From Bacteroidales bacterium (GTDB lineage: Bacteria > Bacteroidota > Bacteroidia > Bacteroidales > UBA932), in contig JAFZVQ010000036.1 of the NCBI GenBank assembly GCA_017617715.1, forward strand, positions 1-64,000: 64,000 bases of DNA, given 5' to 3'. The notes under the pieces are model-generated. The model searched no databases, had not been told where the DNA came from, and worked only from the letters and a program-made list of their open reading frames with translations. Positions 24,096 to 33,872 of the stretch are shown here, one piece after another (position 1 is the stretch's first letter; each line of letters opens with the position of its first letter). The translations under genes were made by a program, and so were the position numbers.

Positions 24096-26583
24096 AAGCA
24101 CCCATCACGGAAGCGCTTCTGGAGTTGCCCCACTGGTCTTTTTCAAGAATGGAGCCGTCGATTGAAGCCCCAAGGGCTTTAAGGCCGGCGACGTCGTAGC
24201 CGTAGGTCTTGGCCGGGTTGTCGGAGCCGGCAAGGCTGAACACGGTGGTCTTGCCGTCCTGTTTCTTCATGGACAGCATGGAAGCGGCGGCAAATGCGGG
24301 AGCGCCGGACACAACGGCACCGTCGGCGCCGTAGACAGCCGTATTGATGACGCTCTTCTTCACGGTAGCGGTGCCTGCCTTGACAAAGAGGTCGGCAGAG
24401 GCCGGAGCAGCCTCCCAGATATTGCCGGAAATGACTGAATTGTAGATATTTGCAGTGAGGCCTGCAGTCTCAAGTCCGATGGCGCCGCCCGGCGTGTTGG
24501 AAGTACGCGTGCAGGTGTTGCCGGTGATGGTGGAGCTGTAGATGTTCACCACCACAGGCATGTCGGCCTTTCCGTACAGGGCAATGGCGCTGCCCGTGGA
24601 GGCGGCCTGGTTGCCGTAGAAGGTGGAGTTGGCGACATGCAGCTTCACGCCTTCGGCCGATCCGGCACGGGCGTAGATGGCGCCGCCGCGGCCGGCCGTG
24701 GTGTTGCCGGAGAATTCGGAGTTGAGCACCGTGAGTTCGGCGGCATCCTTATCCGTGTAGAGGTAGGCGGCGGCTGCGAGCGTGGCGGTGTTGCCGCGGA
24801 AAATGCAGTCCTTGAAAGTGACCTTGGCGCCGGGATACACGAGGTTGGCGCCGTTGCCGCTGGAGGTATTGTCCAGCACCTGGCAGCCGTCGAGCAGCAC
24901 CGTGGCATAGGTGACACCGAAACCGGCGCCCATGACGCCCTTGTTCTCCTTGATGACGCAGCCAGTGATGGTGGCGGAGACGGATGCGGTGGCATCGGCG
25001 CCGCGCACGTAGATGGCGCTGTTGTTCTTCTCGGTCTCGTTGGCGGTGAAGACGCAATCCTTCACGGTAGCGGTGCAGGTGGTCTCGGCCGCGGAATAAA
25101 TGTAAAGTCCGGAGGCCACGCCGCCGCACTTGTTGCCGGACACGGTGCAGCCTTCCATCGTGAGCTCGCTGGCGGAGGCCCAGAAGCCGCTGCCATTGCC
25201 GGTGGATTCATTTCCGCTCACCTCGACGTTCTTGAGGCTGGCCTTGGCGCCGTTGATATAGGCTCCGACGGCATTCTTGCCCTTGTTGCCGGTGATCTTC
25301 ACATTCTCGAGCACTATGTCCGATCCGGACACGAAAAGTCCGGAGCCGTACTCGTCGGAGTATTTCTTCTCGTTGACAGGGGAAATGACTTCGCCGTCAG
25401 CCTGCGACTCGGTGGTGTCGCCGCCCTTGATGCAGAGGTCCTTCAACGTGACCTTGGCATCGGGAAGGGCCGTCACGCACACGGCATGGAAAGCGCCTGC
25501 GGCATCCAGGAAGGTCTTGTCGGGGCCGGCTCCCACGAGAGTGAGGGCACGGGAGATCTCCAGGGTCTTGCGGCCGGCGGCTCCGGTCTCATCGCCCAGA
25601 AGGCTGCGGACAGGGTTGTAGGTGCCTGCTGCAAGGTGGATCACGGAACCGGCGTCGGCGGACGAGAGGGCGTAATCCAGGGTTGTAGGATCGTTCTCCT
25701 TGATGCCCTTGGAAGAAGCCTTTCCGTTCGGGGACACGTAGAAATCGCGGGCGCCCATGACCAGCTCGACATTCACGGGGATGAACTTGTAGGCCTTTGC
25801 ATCGGCGCTTCCGTCGTAGGACTGGAATGCACCGCCGTCCCAGATCACCTCTTCGTAGGAATCGGTTTCATTGTAGGTGAGGACCAGCTTCATGCCGCCC
25901 GTGACTGAGAACCAGCCTATGGGGAGACGGAAGGTGAGGCCGTTCTTCACGCTGGCGCCGCCCTGGAAGATGGCAGCCACGCTCTTGAGGTTGCCGCTGA
26001 ACGAGACCTTGCCGGTGAGGGCGTTCACGGTGCCGGCTCCAGCCACGTTGCCGACCACGGAGGTCTCCTCAACGGGGACGAGTTCCACCTTGTTGAGGGT
26101 GATTTCAGCAGGGGAAATGGTCACTTCGAGCATGGAAGCGGCAGGGGTGAAGCTCATGCTCACCTTTGCTTTCTCCGGAGCCGTTGCCGTGTAGGCATAC
26201 ATTGGGAGCCTGGTCTGGCTCTCCGAACCGGAGATGCTCTGGTTCTGGGGAATGGTGAAAGCGCCGAACTGTGTGCAACCGTAATAGGCTGTCAGCGGGT
26301 TGATGCCCACTTTTTCCTGGGTGAGGCCGTCGGTGGCCACGAAATCCGCCGTGGTGCCGCCCTGGGAGGTGGAAAAATTATAAGCCTCGCCGTCACAGGT
26401 GACAAGCAGGGCGTCGCCGGACGTCCAGGCGATGCCGTCGGCCTTGGCGGAAGCCTTGGTGGACGCTATCGAGGCCTGGATTGTGAGGTCCTTGTTTTTG
26501 TATTCTTCCTCCGGATCGACCGGCTGGCAGGACACAAGGGCCATCGCTGTGGCCGCTGTTAAGAGACAGATGACTTTTTTCAT
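24085..26583 (-). CDS. Fimbrillin-like lipoprotein with right-handed beta-helix
   Basis: 832 residues. Lipobox LVSC (Cys 19). About 25-285: fimbrillin-like domain. About 295-750: parallel beta-helix made of polymorphic-outer-membrane-like repeats (VSGNESTGNGSGF, CIFRGNTATLAAAAYLYT, SEFSGNTTAGRGGAIYAR). It ends with ILEKDQWGNSRSASVMGAYVE, like choice-of-anchor Q proteins. It could bind or cleave a polysaccharide; no catalytic residues can be assigned. Starts 3 bases after the stop of the related gene at 26587. Confidence 0.85.
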   Translation of the reverse strand: MKKVICLLTAATAMALVSCQPVDPEEEYKNKDLTIQASIASTKASAKADGIAWTSGDALLVTCDGEAYNFSTSQGGTTADFVATDGLTQEKVGINPLTAYYGCTQFGAFTIPQNQSISGSESQTRLPMYAYTATAPEKAKVSMSFTPAASMLEVTISPAEITLNKVELVPVEETSVVGNVAGAGTVNALTGKVSFSGNLKSVAAIFQGGASVKNGLTFRLPIGWFSVTGGMKLVLTYNETDSYEEVIWDGGAFQSYDGSADAKAYKFIPVNVELVMGARDFYVSPNGKASSKGIKENDPTTLDYALSSADAGSVIHLAAGTYNPVRSLLGDETGAAGRKTLEISRALTLVGAGPDKTFLDAAGAFHAVCVTALPDAKVTLKDLCIKGGDTTESQADGEVISPVNEKKYSDEYGSGLFVSGSDIVLENVKITGNKGKNAVGAYINGAKASLKNVEVSGNESTGNGSGFWASASELTMEGCTVSGNKCGGVASGLYIYSAAETTCTATVKDCVFTANETEKNNSAIYVRGADATASVSATITGCVIKENKGVMGAGFGVTYATVLLDGCQVLDNTSSGNGANLVYPGAKVTFKDCIFRGNTATLAAAAYLYTDKDAAELTVLNSEFSGNTTAGRGGAIYARAGSAEGVKLHVANSTFYGNQAASTGSAIALYGKADMPVVVNIYSSTITGNTCTRTSNTPGGAIGLETAGLTANIYNSVISGNIWEAAPASADLFVKAGTATVKKSVINTAVYGADGAVVSGAPAFAAASMLSMKKQDGKTTVFSLAGSDNPAKTYGYDVAGLKALGASIDGSILEKDQWGNSRSASVMGAYVE

Positions 26584-26586
26584 ATT

Positions 26587-28356
26587 TTATAACGTTATTG
26601 ATCCTATGGTATTCTTGACGCGGGCCACGCCACGCTGGTCGGTATCGAACACGGACGCATCCACGGCGGGCGAAAGGGCGGCGCCGGCGGAGATGAGTTC
26701 GTCCCTGGTCATGCCCTGCGAGCAGGCCGGATTGCCGGCGCCATCCACCAGGGAGCAGCTCTGGGTCTTACCGCCCCAGAGGCCGAAGGGTGAAAGCATG
26801 GTGGCGGCGTCGAAGCTCCAGCCGCCCACCGCTGAACCGGTGGTGGAATAGAGGGCACCCCCGACTATCGTCGTGTCGTAGAACAGGTTGGGGGTGGTGG
26901 TGACGTTGGCGCCGTATCCTATGTCCGGGCCGGTGGTGGACTGGTTGCCCGAAATGATGCAGTTGTAGATGCGGGTGGTGTTGTAATTGTTCCACAGGCT
27001 CACGCCGCCGCCGAGGAGCGTGGCGCTGTTGCCGGTGATGGTGCAGCTGATAAGGGTGAGGGTGGAATTCTTGCCGTTGCCGCCGTATCCCTGGATGCCG
27101 CCGCCGTTGCCGGATTTGTTGCCGTAGAACGTACAGTTCACGAACACCGCATCGGAAAATTCACGGATGTAGGCGCCGCCGCCGGAACGGCTTGCGACGG
27201 TGGTGTTGGTGTTGCCGGAAATGGTGGTGTTGTAGATGCGGCTTATGCTGGGAGCACCATCGGAATTGATGCTGTAGTAGCCTGCAGCCTGCTGGGCTGC
27301 GGTGTTGTCCGATATGGAGCAGCGGTTCATATACAGCGTGCCGCCGCAGTTCCAGATGCCGCCGCAGTTGGATTTGGCCTCATTGCTCACCACGCGGCAG
27401 TCGGTCATGTAGACCTCCGACTTGGCGTTGAAGATGGCGCCCGCAGCATGCAGGCCGGCTTCGTTGCCGGTGACCACGCAGTCGGCCATCTCCAGCACAG
27501 ATGCGCCGACGTTGAGGCCGGCTCCGTGGCTCCTCTTGAAGGAACTGCCGCCCACCAGGACTATGGATTCCTCGGTGGCGGATTTGCCGGCGGTGATGGT
27601 GAAGCCCTTCAGCGTGGCTTTCTTACCTTCTACCTTCGCGGCCGTGACAGTGACAACGTGATAGGCGTTCTTGCCGTTCTCCAGCGTGCCGGAAAGGGTG
27701 GTCACGTTCACGGAAGGGTCGTAATCGGAGACCGGGTCGAAGGTGGCGTCGTCGGCATTCACGGGGAATCCGCCCTGCAGGGTGAAGTTGCTGTGGATCT
27801 GGAAAGTCTTGTCGCAGTCATCAGTACCGTCGGTACTCTCCAGGAATGATTCCGGGGCATATATGCCGGCGGCCACGTAGATGGCGTCACCGTCGGCCGC
27901 CTGGTCGATGGCATTCGGGAGCGTGGTGGCGTTGGCCCAGGAAAGGCCGCTGGCCTGCGGGTCTCCGTCCGTCCTCACGTAATAGGTGTTGCTGTCGCCC
28001 CCTTCAGCCTTGCCCTGGGTGATATGGAAATCGCTGTACTGGTCTTCGGTCACTATGGCCCGCAGATAGCCGCTGCGCTCTTCCACGGTGCGGTTCTTGG
28101 CCACCTTGACAGTGAGCACTTCGTCTCCCAGCCCGCGGCCCGGGGTCACGCTTATCCAGCTCACGCTGGACGAAATACGCCAGGGAAGGTTGCTGTGCAG
28201 GGTCACTTCAAAGGTCGTGGCGTCCTTGGTCACGGCCCTGGACGCTTCCGACCAGGTCATCACTGCCGCCTGGGGAGTGAAGGATGTGTCCTGGTATTCC
28301 TTGAGGCAGGAGGTCAGGCCCAGCGAGAGCGCACATATAATCAATATCTTTCGCAT
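26587..28356 (-). CDS. BACON/beta-helix lipoprotein (choice-of-anchor Q type)
   Basis: 589 residues from the ATG at 28356; the frame runs on to 28389 but overlaps the upstream gene. Lipobox GLTSC. About 25-115: BACON-like domain (NLPWRISSSVSWISVTPG). About 125-520: parallel beta-helix with STNTYYVRTDGDPQASGLSW-like entry, then repeats such as ISGNTNTTVASRSGGGAYI and TITGNSATLLGGGVSL. It ends with AVDASVFDTDQRGVARV, a usual end of these proteins. Position after SusD and the NAGPA-like protein suggests surface glycan binding. Role otherwise unknown. Confidence 0.85.
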   Translation of the reverse strand: MRKILIICALSLGLTSCLKEYQDTSFTPQAAVMTWSEASRAVTKDATTFEVTLHSNLPWRISSSVSWISVTPGRGLGDEVLTVKVAKNRTVEERSGYLRAIVTEDQYSDFHITQGKAEGGDSNTYYVRTDGDPQASGLSWANATTLPNAIDQAADGDAIYVAAGIYAPESFLESTDGTDDCDKTFQIHSNFTLQGGFPVNADDATFDPVSDYDPSVNVTTLSGTLENGKNAYHVVTVTAAKVEGKKATLKGFTITAGKSATEESIVLVGGSSFKRSHGAGLNVGASVLEMADCVVTGNEAGLHAAGAIFNAKSEVYMTDCRVVSNEAKSNCGGIWNCGGTLYMNRCSISDNTAAQQAAGYYSINSDGAPSISRIYNTTISGNTNTTVASRSGGGAYIREFSDAVFVNCTFYGNKSGNGGGIQGYGGNGKNSTLTLISCTITGNSATLLGGGVSLWNNYNTTRIYNCIISGNQSTTGPDIGYGANVTTTPNLFYDTTIVGGALYSTTGSAVGGWSFDAATMLSPFGLWGGKTQSCSLVDGAGNPACSQGMTRDELISAGAALSPAVDASVFDTDQRGVARVKNTIGSITL

Positions 28357-28363
28357 ACGATCC

Positions 28364-29260
28364 TTAGTTTTCAATGATTGCCAATGCATTTACCGATTCT
28401 TTCTCCGTCCCGTTCGATGAGGGGGAATTGACCACGGGGAAAAGGCTTGCTCCGAGGTCGTCCCTGCGGACCAGGGTGGTGACGTCTCCGCTGTTCATCA
28501 AGGATGCGTTCCATGCACCGGCAGCCTTAAGCACGGTGGCCAGGTCGGTGCAGCTGATGCCGTTGGAATAATAGAAATAGACTCCGTCCACGACGCCCAG
28601 CCAGACCGTCATCCCGTCTTCCGACACGGCCACGAAGGTCCTAGCCTTGGCTTCCGCCTTGTCTTCAGGCACGGGATAACCGTCTTTCAGGATGCGCTCG
28701 CGCGTGCCGACGGCGTTGAAGATGGAGGTGCGGTAGAGGCTGTAATCCGACTGCCCTGCAATTACTGCGGTGCCGTCCTTGAGAGTGGCGATGAACCCGC
28801 CCTTGCCGTCGGAGAAGGTGGATTTCACGGCAGTACCGTTCTTGTAGACTATGCCTGCAGGAGCCTTGTCCGAGGCCTGGGCGTCGCCGTTGATGGCTCC
28901 CAGGACCATGATTTCATTATTGAGCTTGCCGGCCATGACGCTGGGTCGGTCCGCCTTAAGGTCGTCGCCGGGAAGGGCGACGCCAAGGGTGGCGGTGCCG
29001 AGCACGACCTTGTAGAGGCAGAGCCGGACCGCATAGCCGTTCCTGTTGAGGTAGCTCAGGTCCAGCAGGCTCACGCCCTGGGCCAGGTTCGTGACAGTGT
29101 CGCTCTTGATGTGCCCGAAATAATTCGGAGCCCCGCCGACTATCTCCCCTGCCATCTTGGTGGTGGTGTCGAGGGAATAAGGAGGCTGGTCGAACACGTC
29201 CCCCGTGCGGCAAGATGCTGCCGCCAGGGCTATGGACAATATAATCAAATACTTTTTCAT
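28364..29260 (-). CDS. Degenerate NAGPA-like lipoprotein in the SusE/F position
   Basis: 298 residues from the ATG at 29260, 4 bases after the SusD stop. Lipobox AASC (Cys 17). The NAGPA fold can be followed from the N-terminal region (GVSLLDLSYLNRNGYAVRLCLYKV) to the end, but the signature residues have changed: RTAVG is RTFVAV (about 208), VVDGR is VVDGVY (about 223) and NLDGGGSST is LMNSGDVTT (about 255). Hydrolysis therefore looks unlikely. Its place directly behind SusD is where surface glycan-binding proteins are usually encoded, so I infer it may hold the same substrate that its active relatives cut. Confidence 0.78.
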   Translation of the reverse strand: MKKYLIILSIALAAASCRTGDVFDQPPYSLDTTTKMAGEIVGGAPNYFGHIKSDTVTNLAQGVSLLDLSYLNRNGYAVRLCLYKVVLGTATLGVALPGDDLKADRPSVMAGKLNNEIMVLGAINGDAQASDKAPAGIVYKNGTAVKSTFSDGKGGFIATLKDGTAVIAGQSDYSLYRTSIFNAVGTRERILKDGYPVPEDKAEAKARTFVAVSEDGMTVWLGVVDGVYFYYSNGISCTDLATVLKAAGAWNASLMNSGDVTTLVRRDDLGASLFPVVNSPSSNGTEKESVNALAIIEN

Positions 29261-29264
29261 ACCA

Positions 29265-30539
29265 TCAATATTTCGGGTTCTGGGGCTTGAGAAGCTCATT
29301 GTTCTGCAGTTCGCTCTCAGGGATTGGAAGCAGCTGCTGGTATTCCTGGATACCCAGTTCTTCGACGGCGCGCCCTGTACGGACCAGGTCGGTGAAGCGG
29401 GTGTTCTCTCCCACGAATTCCCGGCGGCGCTCCAGCATGACGGCATCCTGGAAAGCGCGCTCGGTCATGGGATAGATGGAAGCGAGCCCGCGCTCATTGC
29501 GGAGCTCGTTGAGCCGGGCCAGGCCGCCGTCCACGCCTCCTGCTTCAGCGCTTATCAGGTACATCTCCGCCAGGCGGGACACGATGAACGGGTCGGTGCC
29601 GGTCTGGCCGCTGGGATACTTGTTGATGAAGTTGAGGCCGTCCAGGACGGTGACCGTGATCTCCTTGCGCTTGTCGGAGTCTTCGAACAGGGTCATCACG
29701 TCGGGCGCCGGCATGTAGGAGTAGGTGCCCTTGTTGGGATGGTTGTAGGAGTAGAAGAGGTTGCTCAGGGTGATGTTGGAACCGTCCGCAGTGGCGCATT
29801 TGAATGAGAATATGGTCTCGGAGTCGGTGCCGTCGCGGAAGATGTGCTCGAAGGAGTCCAGCTTGTAGCGGGGCATGGCGATAAGCTCTTCGGCAAGGGC
29901 TGCGGCCCCGGCCTTGTCGCCCGTGTAGAGGAGCGCGCGGGCCTTGAGCGCCTTGGCGGCGTCCTGCGAGACGTAATAGACGCTGGTGTTGTCGCCGAGC
30001 AGCAAGATGGCTTCGTCGAGGTCTTTCAGGATCTGCTCCCAGACCTTTTCCGCCTTTTCCCTGGGCACGTCATCCACCGTGTTGCGGGTGAGGAGAGGCA
30101 CGTCGCCCCAGCGGGTCACCAGCTGGAAGTAGATGTAGGCACGGAAATAACAGGCTTCGCCCAGCACCTGGTTGCGAAGGTCACCTTCAGGCAGGCGCTC
30201 GGCGATGCCGTACACGTTGTTGACCTGATACAGGGCCTTGTAGGCTCCCTGCCAGGCATCGGCCACTATGTCGCTCTGGGCATTCAGTATACTGTTGATA
30301 AGGGCCATGGTGCTGGTGCTGTTCTTCAGGGTGAGATTTCCGCCCAGCATGTCTTCAATTATATAGGAAGTACGTCCGGGCAGCTCCTGCACTTTCCAGT
30401 ACATGCCCACGCGGAGCTGGGGCACGTCGCTTCCGGTCACTGCCTCAGGGGCGACTGCCGAGTGCGGATAGAGTTCCAGCATTTTCGCGCAGGAAGATGC
30501 CAGCGCTATGGTCAAGAGTATGAATAATGTCTTTTTCAT
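29265..30539 (-). CDS. SusD/RagB-family outer-membrane lipoprotein
   Basis: 424 residues. Lipobox ASSC (Cys 17). TPR-like helices and RagB/SusD motifs: ACYFRAYIYFQLVTRWGDVPLLT (in part, about 125-150), RLAEMYLISAEA (about 328), ERRREFVGENTRFTDLVRTG (in part, about 375-395). It binds substrate and forms the lid of the SusC transporter encoded 12 bases upstream. At 424 residues it is shorter than most SusD proteins. Confidence 0.92.
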   Translation of the reverse strand: MKKTLFILLTIALASSCAKMLELYPHSAVAPEAVTGSDVPQLRVGMYWKVQELPGRTSYIIEDMLGGNLTLKNSTSTMALINSILNAQSDIVADAWQGAYKALYQVNNVYGIAERLPEGDLRNQVLGEACYFRAYIYFQLVTRWGDVPLLTRNTVDDVPREKAEKVWEQILKDLDEAILLLGDNTSVYYVSQDAAKALKARALLYTGDKAGAAALAEELIAMPRYKLDSFEHIFRDGTDSETIFSFKCATADGSNITLSNLFYSYNHPNKGTYSYMPAPDVMTLFEDSDKRKEITVTVLDGLNFINKYPSGQTGTDPFIVSRLAEMYLISAEAGGVDGGLARLNELRNERGLASIYPMTERAFQDAVMLERRREFVGENTRFTDLVRTGRAVEELGIQEYQQLLPIPESELQNNELLKPQNPKY

Positions 30540-30551
30540 CGTTCCGTCCTC

Positions 30552-33500
30552 CTAGAATGTAAGTGTGACACCAAGTTTGCAGACCGTGGCACGCGGCACG
30601 CCGTAGTTGTCCACGCCGATAAGGGAAGGATCCACGCTGGTGGATGTATCCGGATCCCAGCCAGGGTAGCGGGACAGGATCGCCAGGTTTTCGCCCTGCA
30701 GATACACCCTCAAGCCCTTTACGTTGAGCTTTTCAATCACGCTGGCGGGCAGGCTGTATCCCAGGGAGAGCGACGCCAGACGGATGTTGGAGCCGTCCTT
30801 GAGGTAGTTGGTAGAGCTCTGGACATTCTGGCCGTGCAGCGAATAGATAGGCCGCTGGTAGGTGTTGGTGCTTCCGGGACCTGTCCAGTAATGCTTGGCC
30901 CACTCGTCCAGCAGGCCCTGGTAATTGCCAAGGCGCGTGGGACCCTGCATCCAGAGGGCATAGACCTCGTTGCCGAGGGAATAGGTCAGGAAGACGCCCA
31001 GTTCGACGCCCTTGCATTTGAAAGTGTTGCTCCAGCCTCCGGAAAGGATGGGGTTGGGAGAGCCCACGATGATGCGGTCCTTGTCGTTGATGATGCCGTT
31101 GCCGTCGAAATCGTGGTATTTCACGTCGCCGGCCCGGACGCCCAGCTCATACTGGGGATCCGGCACTTCGCCGTCGTACTGGTAGATGCCGTCGAACTGA
31201 TAGAGGTAGAAAGCGCCCACTTCCTTGCCCACCTGGAGAGCATGGTAATTGTTGAGGGAAATGATTTCCTTGTTGAGCAGGGAGGTGAGCTCATTGGTGT
31301 TGTGCGAGATGTTCAGCGAGCTGTCCCACTTGACCGGGCCCAGGTCGGCATGGCCGTCAAGCGTGAGCTCGAAACCGAAGTTGCGCATGGAGCCTATATT
31401 GCTGGTCAGGGAGGTGAAGCCGGTGGTGGACGCCATAGGCTTGGAATACAGCAGGTTGTAGGTGTTCTTCAGGTAGGCGTCGAAGATTATGCCCAGGCGC
31501 CCCTTCCAGAAGGACAGGTCGAAACCGACGTCGTACTGGTCTGCGGTCTCCCAGGTGAGGTTCTCGTTGCCGCTGGAAGACACGGCGATGCCGCTCACTC
31601 CGTCGTAGTTGGAACCGGAACTTATGCTGGCCTGCCAGCCGTAGTTGCTGATTCCGTCCTGGTTGCCGGTCTTGCCGTAGCTGGCGCGTAACTTGAGGTC
31701 CGTTGCCGACCATTTCCAGAAGGGCTCCTTGGATATGTTCCATCCGGCGGACACACTGGGGAACAGGCCCCAGCGGTGCTTGGGCGAGAAACGCGAGGAA
31801 CCGTCGGCACGCACGGTGGCCGTGAGCACGTAGCGGTCTTTCCAGGCCACGCCGCTTCGGGCGAACCAGGATTCGATGGCATATTCGCCTATGCCGCCGC
31901 TCACGCCGGAGAATACCGCCGCGCTGCCCACCGTGTCAAAGGAGGTGGCGGGGAAATTCTGCACGTCCATGCTGTTGTTGCGGTTGACGGTCTTCTGGAA
32001 GGAATGGCCGGCCATGGCGTTGAAGTCGAAGTCCCCGAACTTGTGCTGGTAGTTGGCGAAGGTCTCCAGCAGGTTGGAGATGAAGAAACGGTTCTTCTCG
32101 ATGATACGACCGTTGTCTTCGCAGTACGGGTGGTTGGCGTTGTAGTAGATGTAGTCCAGGGTGTAGCTGGCGTCCGTGCTGTAGGAGACCTTGATGTTCA
32201 GGCCCTCCAGCGGATGGATGTCGGTGTAGACGCTTCCCAGGAAACGGTAGTTGTTGACGTAGGAGGTGGATTCGGTCATCAGCTGCACCGGATTGTGCCT
32301 GGAGAGCTCGGAGGTGCCGCCCAGGTAGTAGCTGCCGTCCGGCTTGTAGGGGCGGTCGAACGGCCGCTGCTCCACGGCGCGGGCGAGGGCGGTAGAGCCC
32401 AGGTTGGCGCCCGGCACGCGGTTGGTCTTGATGAAGTTGCCGCTCAGGTTGGATCCGACTGTCAGCCATTTGTTCATCTCCGTGCTCACGTTGACCTTAA
32501 GGTTCCCCTTCTGGATGTCGTTGGTCTTGATGACGCCCTCTTCGGTGCGGTAGGAGCCGCCGATGTAGTACTTGGTCTTCTTGTTGCCGCCCGAGAATGA
32601 GGCGTCCACGTTGTGGAAGATGCCGGGGCGCGTGATAAGCCCGAGCCAGTCGGTGTCGGGAAGGCCCTCGTAGGGGTTCATGATGTGCGCCACGTAACCG
32701 GCGTCGCCCAGGACGTAGCCCATCTGGGCGTTGTAGTTGTCGATGCCCGCATTGTACACCTGCACCCATGTGGCGGAATCGGTGTACCTGACACGGTCCT
32801 TGCGGGGGAACATGTTCACGCCGGCGTTGTAGGACACCTTGGTCTCCGCCTTGCCGTCACGGCCGCTCTTGGTGGTGATTAGGATCACGCCGTTGGTGGC
32901 ACGTGAGCCGTAGATGGCGGCAGATGCGGCATCCTTGAGCACTTCAATGGATTCTATATCTGAAAGGTTAAGTACAGAAAGGGAGCTCAGGTCCTCGCCG
33001 TAGCTGTAGAGCGAGCCGGCGCTGTTGTTGAGCGGGATTCCGTCCACCACGTAGAGCGGTTCGTTGCTGGCGTTGAGGGATGCCGAGCCGCGGATGCTCA
33101 CGCGCTCCGCCGTGCCCAGGTTGCCGGACTGGGTGGACACGGTCATACCGGCCACGCGGCCCTGGAGCATCTCCGAAGGGCTGAGCGCCTGGCGGAGATT
33201 GTCGTCGCCCGGCTTGAACTTGGCGATGGAATTGGTGATCAGTTCGCGGCGCTGGGAGCCGTAGCCCACGACCACGCTCTCTTCGAGGAACGTGGTCTCT
33301 TCCTGGAGCACGATGGTTATCGTGGCCAGGTCCGGGGAGCAGGGCACCGTCTCGGTCCTGAAGCCCAGAAGTGATACTTCCAGGGTAAAGGGAGCACCCG
33401 GGCTCTTGATGGAAAAGGCTCCGTCCAGATCGGTGATGGCGTAGGTCTGCGTGCCCTGCACCAGCACGGCGGCGCCTATGAGGGGCGTGCCCGCCGCATC

Positions 33501-33857
33501 CTTGACCGTGCCGGCGAGGGATTTCGGCTTCTGCGGGACAACCGGAGCCACTTCAGCCACCTTCTTCAGGTAGATTCTTGCTCCGTCCAGTTGCGCCTTG
33601 AGGTTCTGCGCTGCGAGGACACGGTCCAGGAAGGGCAGGACATCCTCCTTGTTTGCCTTTGCCCGCACTACCGCGCCCAAATCCACGTCGGAATTGTCGT
33701 AGGCGAACGACAGTCCGGACTGCCGTTCCACTTCATCCAGAAGCTGACGCACAGTCATCGTCCCGTCGTCGATGGTTATCTGCCGCACCGGCCCCTGGGC
33801 CTGGATGCTCAGGGAAACCGCTGCAGCGGTGATCAACAATAAGAACTTTTTGAACAT
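30552..33857 (-). CDS. SusC-family TonB-dependent transporter with STN signalling domain
   Basis: 1101 residues. Signal peptide to about SIQAQ. About 25-100: secretin/TonB short N-terminal (STN) domain (TMTVRQLLDEVERQSGLSFAY). About 112-200: carboxypeptidase-regulatory-like domain. About 205-330: plug with VVVGYGSQRRELI, VSIRGSASLNASNEPLYVVDG. The rest is the 22-strand barrel, ending in a terminal Phe (LGVTLTF). STN domains contact FecR-type anti-sigma factors, and a FecR gene is next upstream, so this transporter should both import substrate and report its presence. Confidence 0.95.
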   Translation of the reverse strand: MFKKFLLLITAAAVSLSIQAQGPVRQITIDDGTMTVRQLLDEVERQSGLSFAYDNSDVDLGAVVRAKANKEDVLPFLDRVLAAQNLKAQLDGARIYLKKVAEVAPVVPQKPKSLAGTVKDAAGTPLIGAAVLVQGTQTYAITDLDGAFSIKSPGAPFTLEVSLLGFRTETVPCSPDLATITIVLQEETTFLEESVVVGYGSQRRELITNSIAKFKPGDDNLRQALSPSEMLQGRVAGMTVSTQSGNLGTAERVSIRGSASLNASNEPLYVVDGIPLNNSAGSLYSYGEDLSSLSVLNLSDIESIEVLKDAASAAIYGSRATNGVILITTKSGRDGKAETKVSYNAGVNMFPRKDRVRYTDSATWVQVYNAGIDNYNAQMGYVLGDAGYVAHIMNPYEGLPDTDWLGLITRPGIFHNVDASFSGGNKKTKYYIGGSYRTEEGVIKTNDIQKGNLKVNVSTEMNKWLTVGSNLSGNFIKTNRVPGANLGSTALARAVEQRPFDRPYKPDGSYYLGGTSELSRHNPVQLMTESTSYVNNYRFLGSVYTDIHPLEGLNIKVSYSTDASYTLDYIYYNANHPYCEDNGRIIEKNRFFISNLLETFANYQHKFGDFDFNAMAGHSFQKTVNRNNSMDVQNFPATSFDTVGSAAVFSGVSGGIGEYAIESWFARSGVAWKDRYVLTATVRADGSSRFSPKHRWGLFPSVSAGWNISKEPFWKWSATDLKLRASYGKTGNQDGISNYGWQASISSGSNYDGVSGIAVSSSGNENLTWETADQYDVGFDLSFWKGRLGIIFDAYLKNTYNLLYSKPMASTTGFTSLTSNIGSMRNFGFELTLDGHADLGPVKWDSSLNISHNTNELTSLLNKEIISLNNYHALQVGKEVGAFYLYQFDGIYQYDGEVPDPQYELGVRAGDVKYHDFDGNGIINDKDRIIVGSPNPILSGGWSNTFKCKGVELGVFLTYSLGNEVYALWMQGPTRLGNYQGLLDEWAKHYWTGPGSTNTYQRPIYSLHGQNVQSSTNYLKDGSNIRLASLSLGYSLPASVIEKLNVKGLRVYLQGENLAILSRYPGWDPDTSTSVDPSLIGVDNYGVPRATVCKLGVTLTF

Positions 33858-33872
33858 GAGGTTCTGATTATA

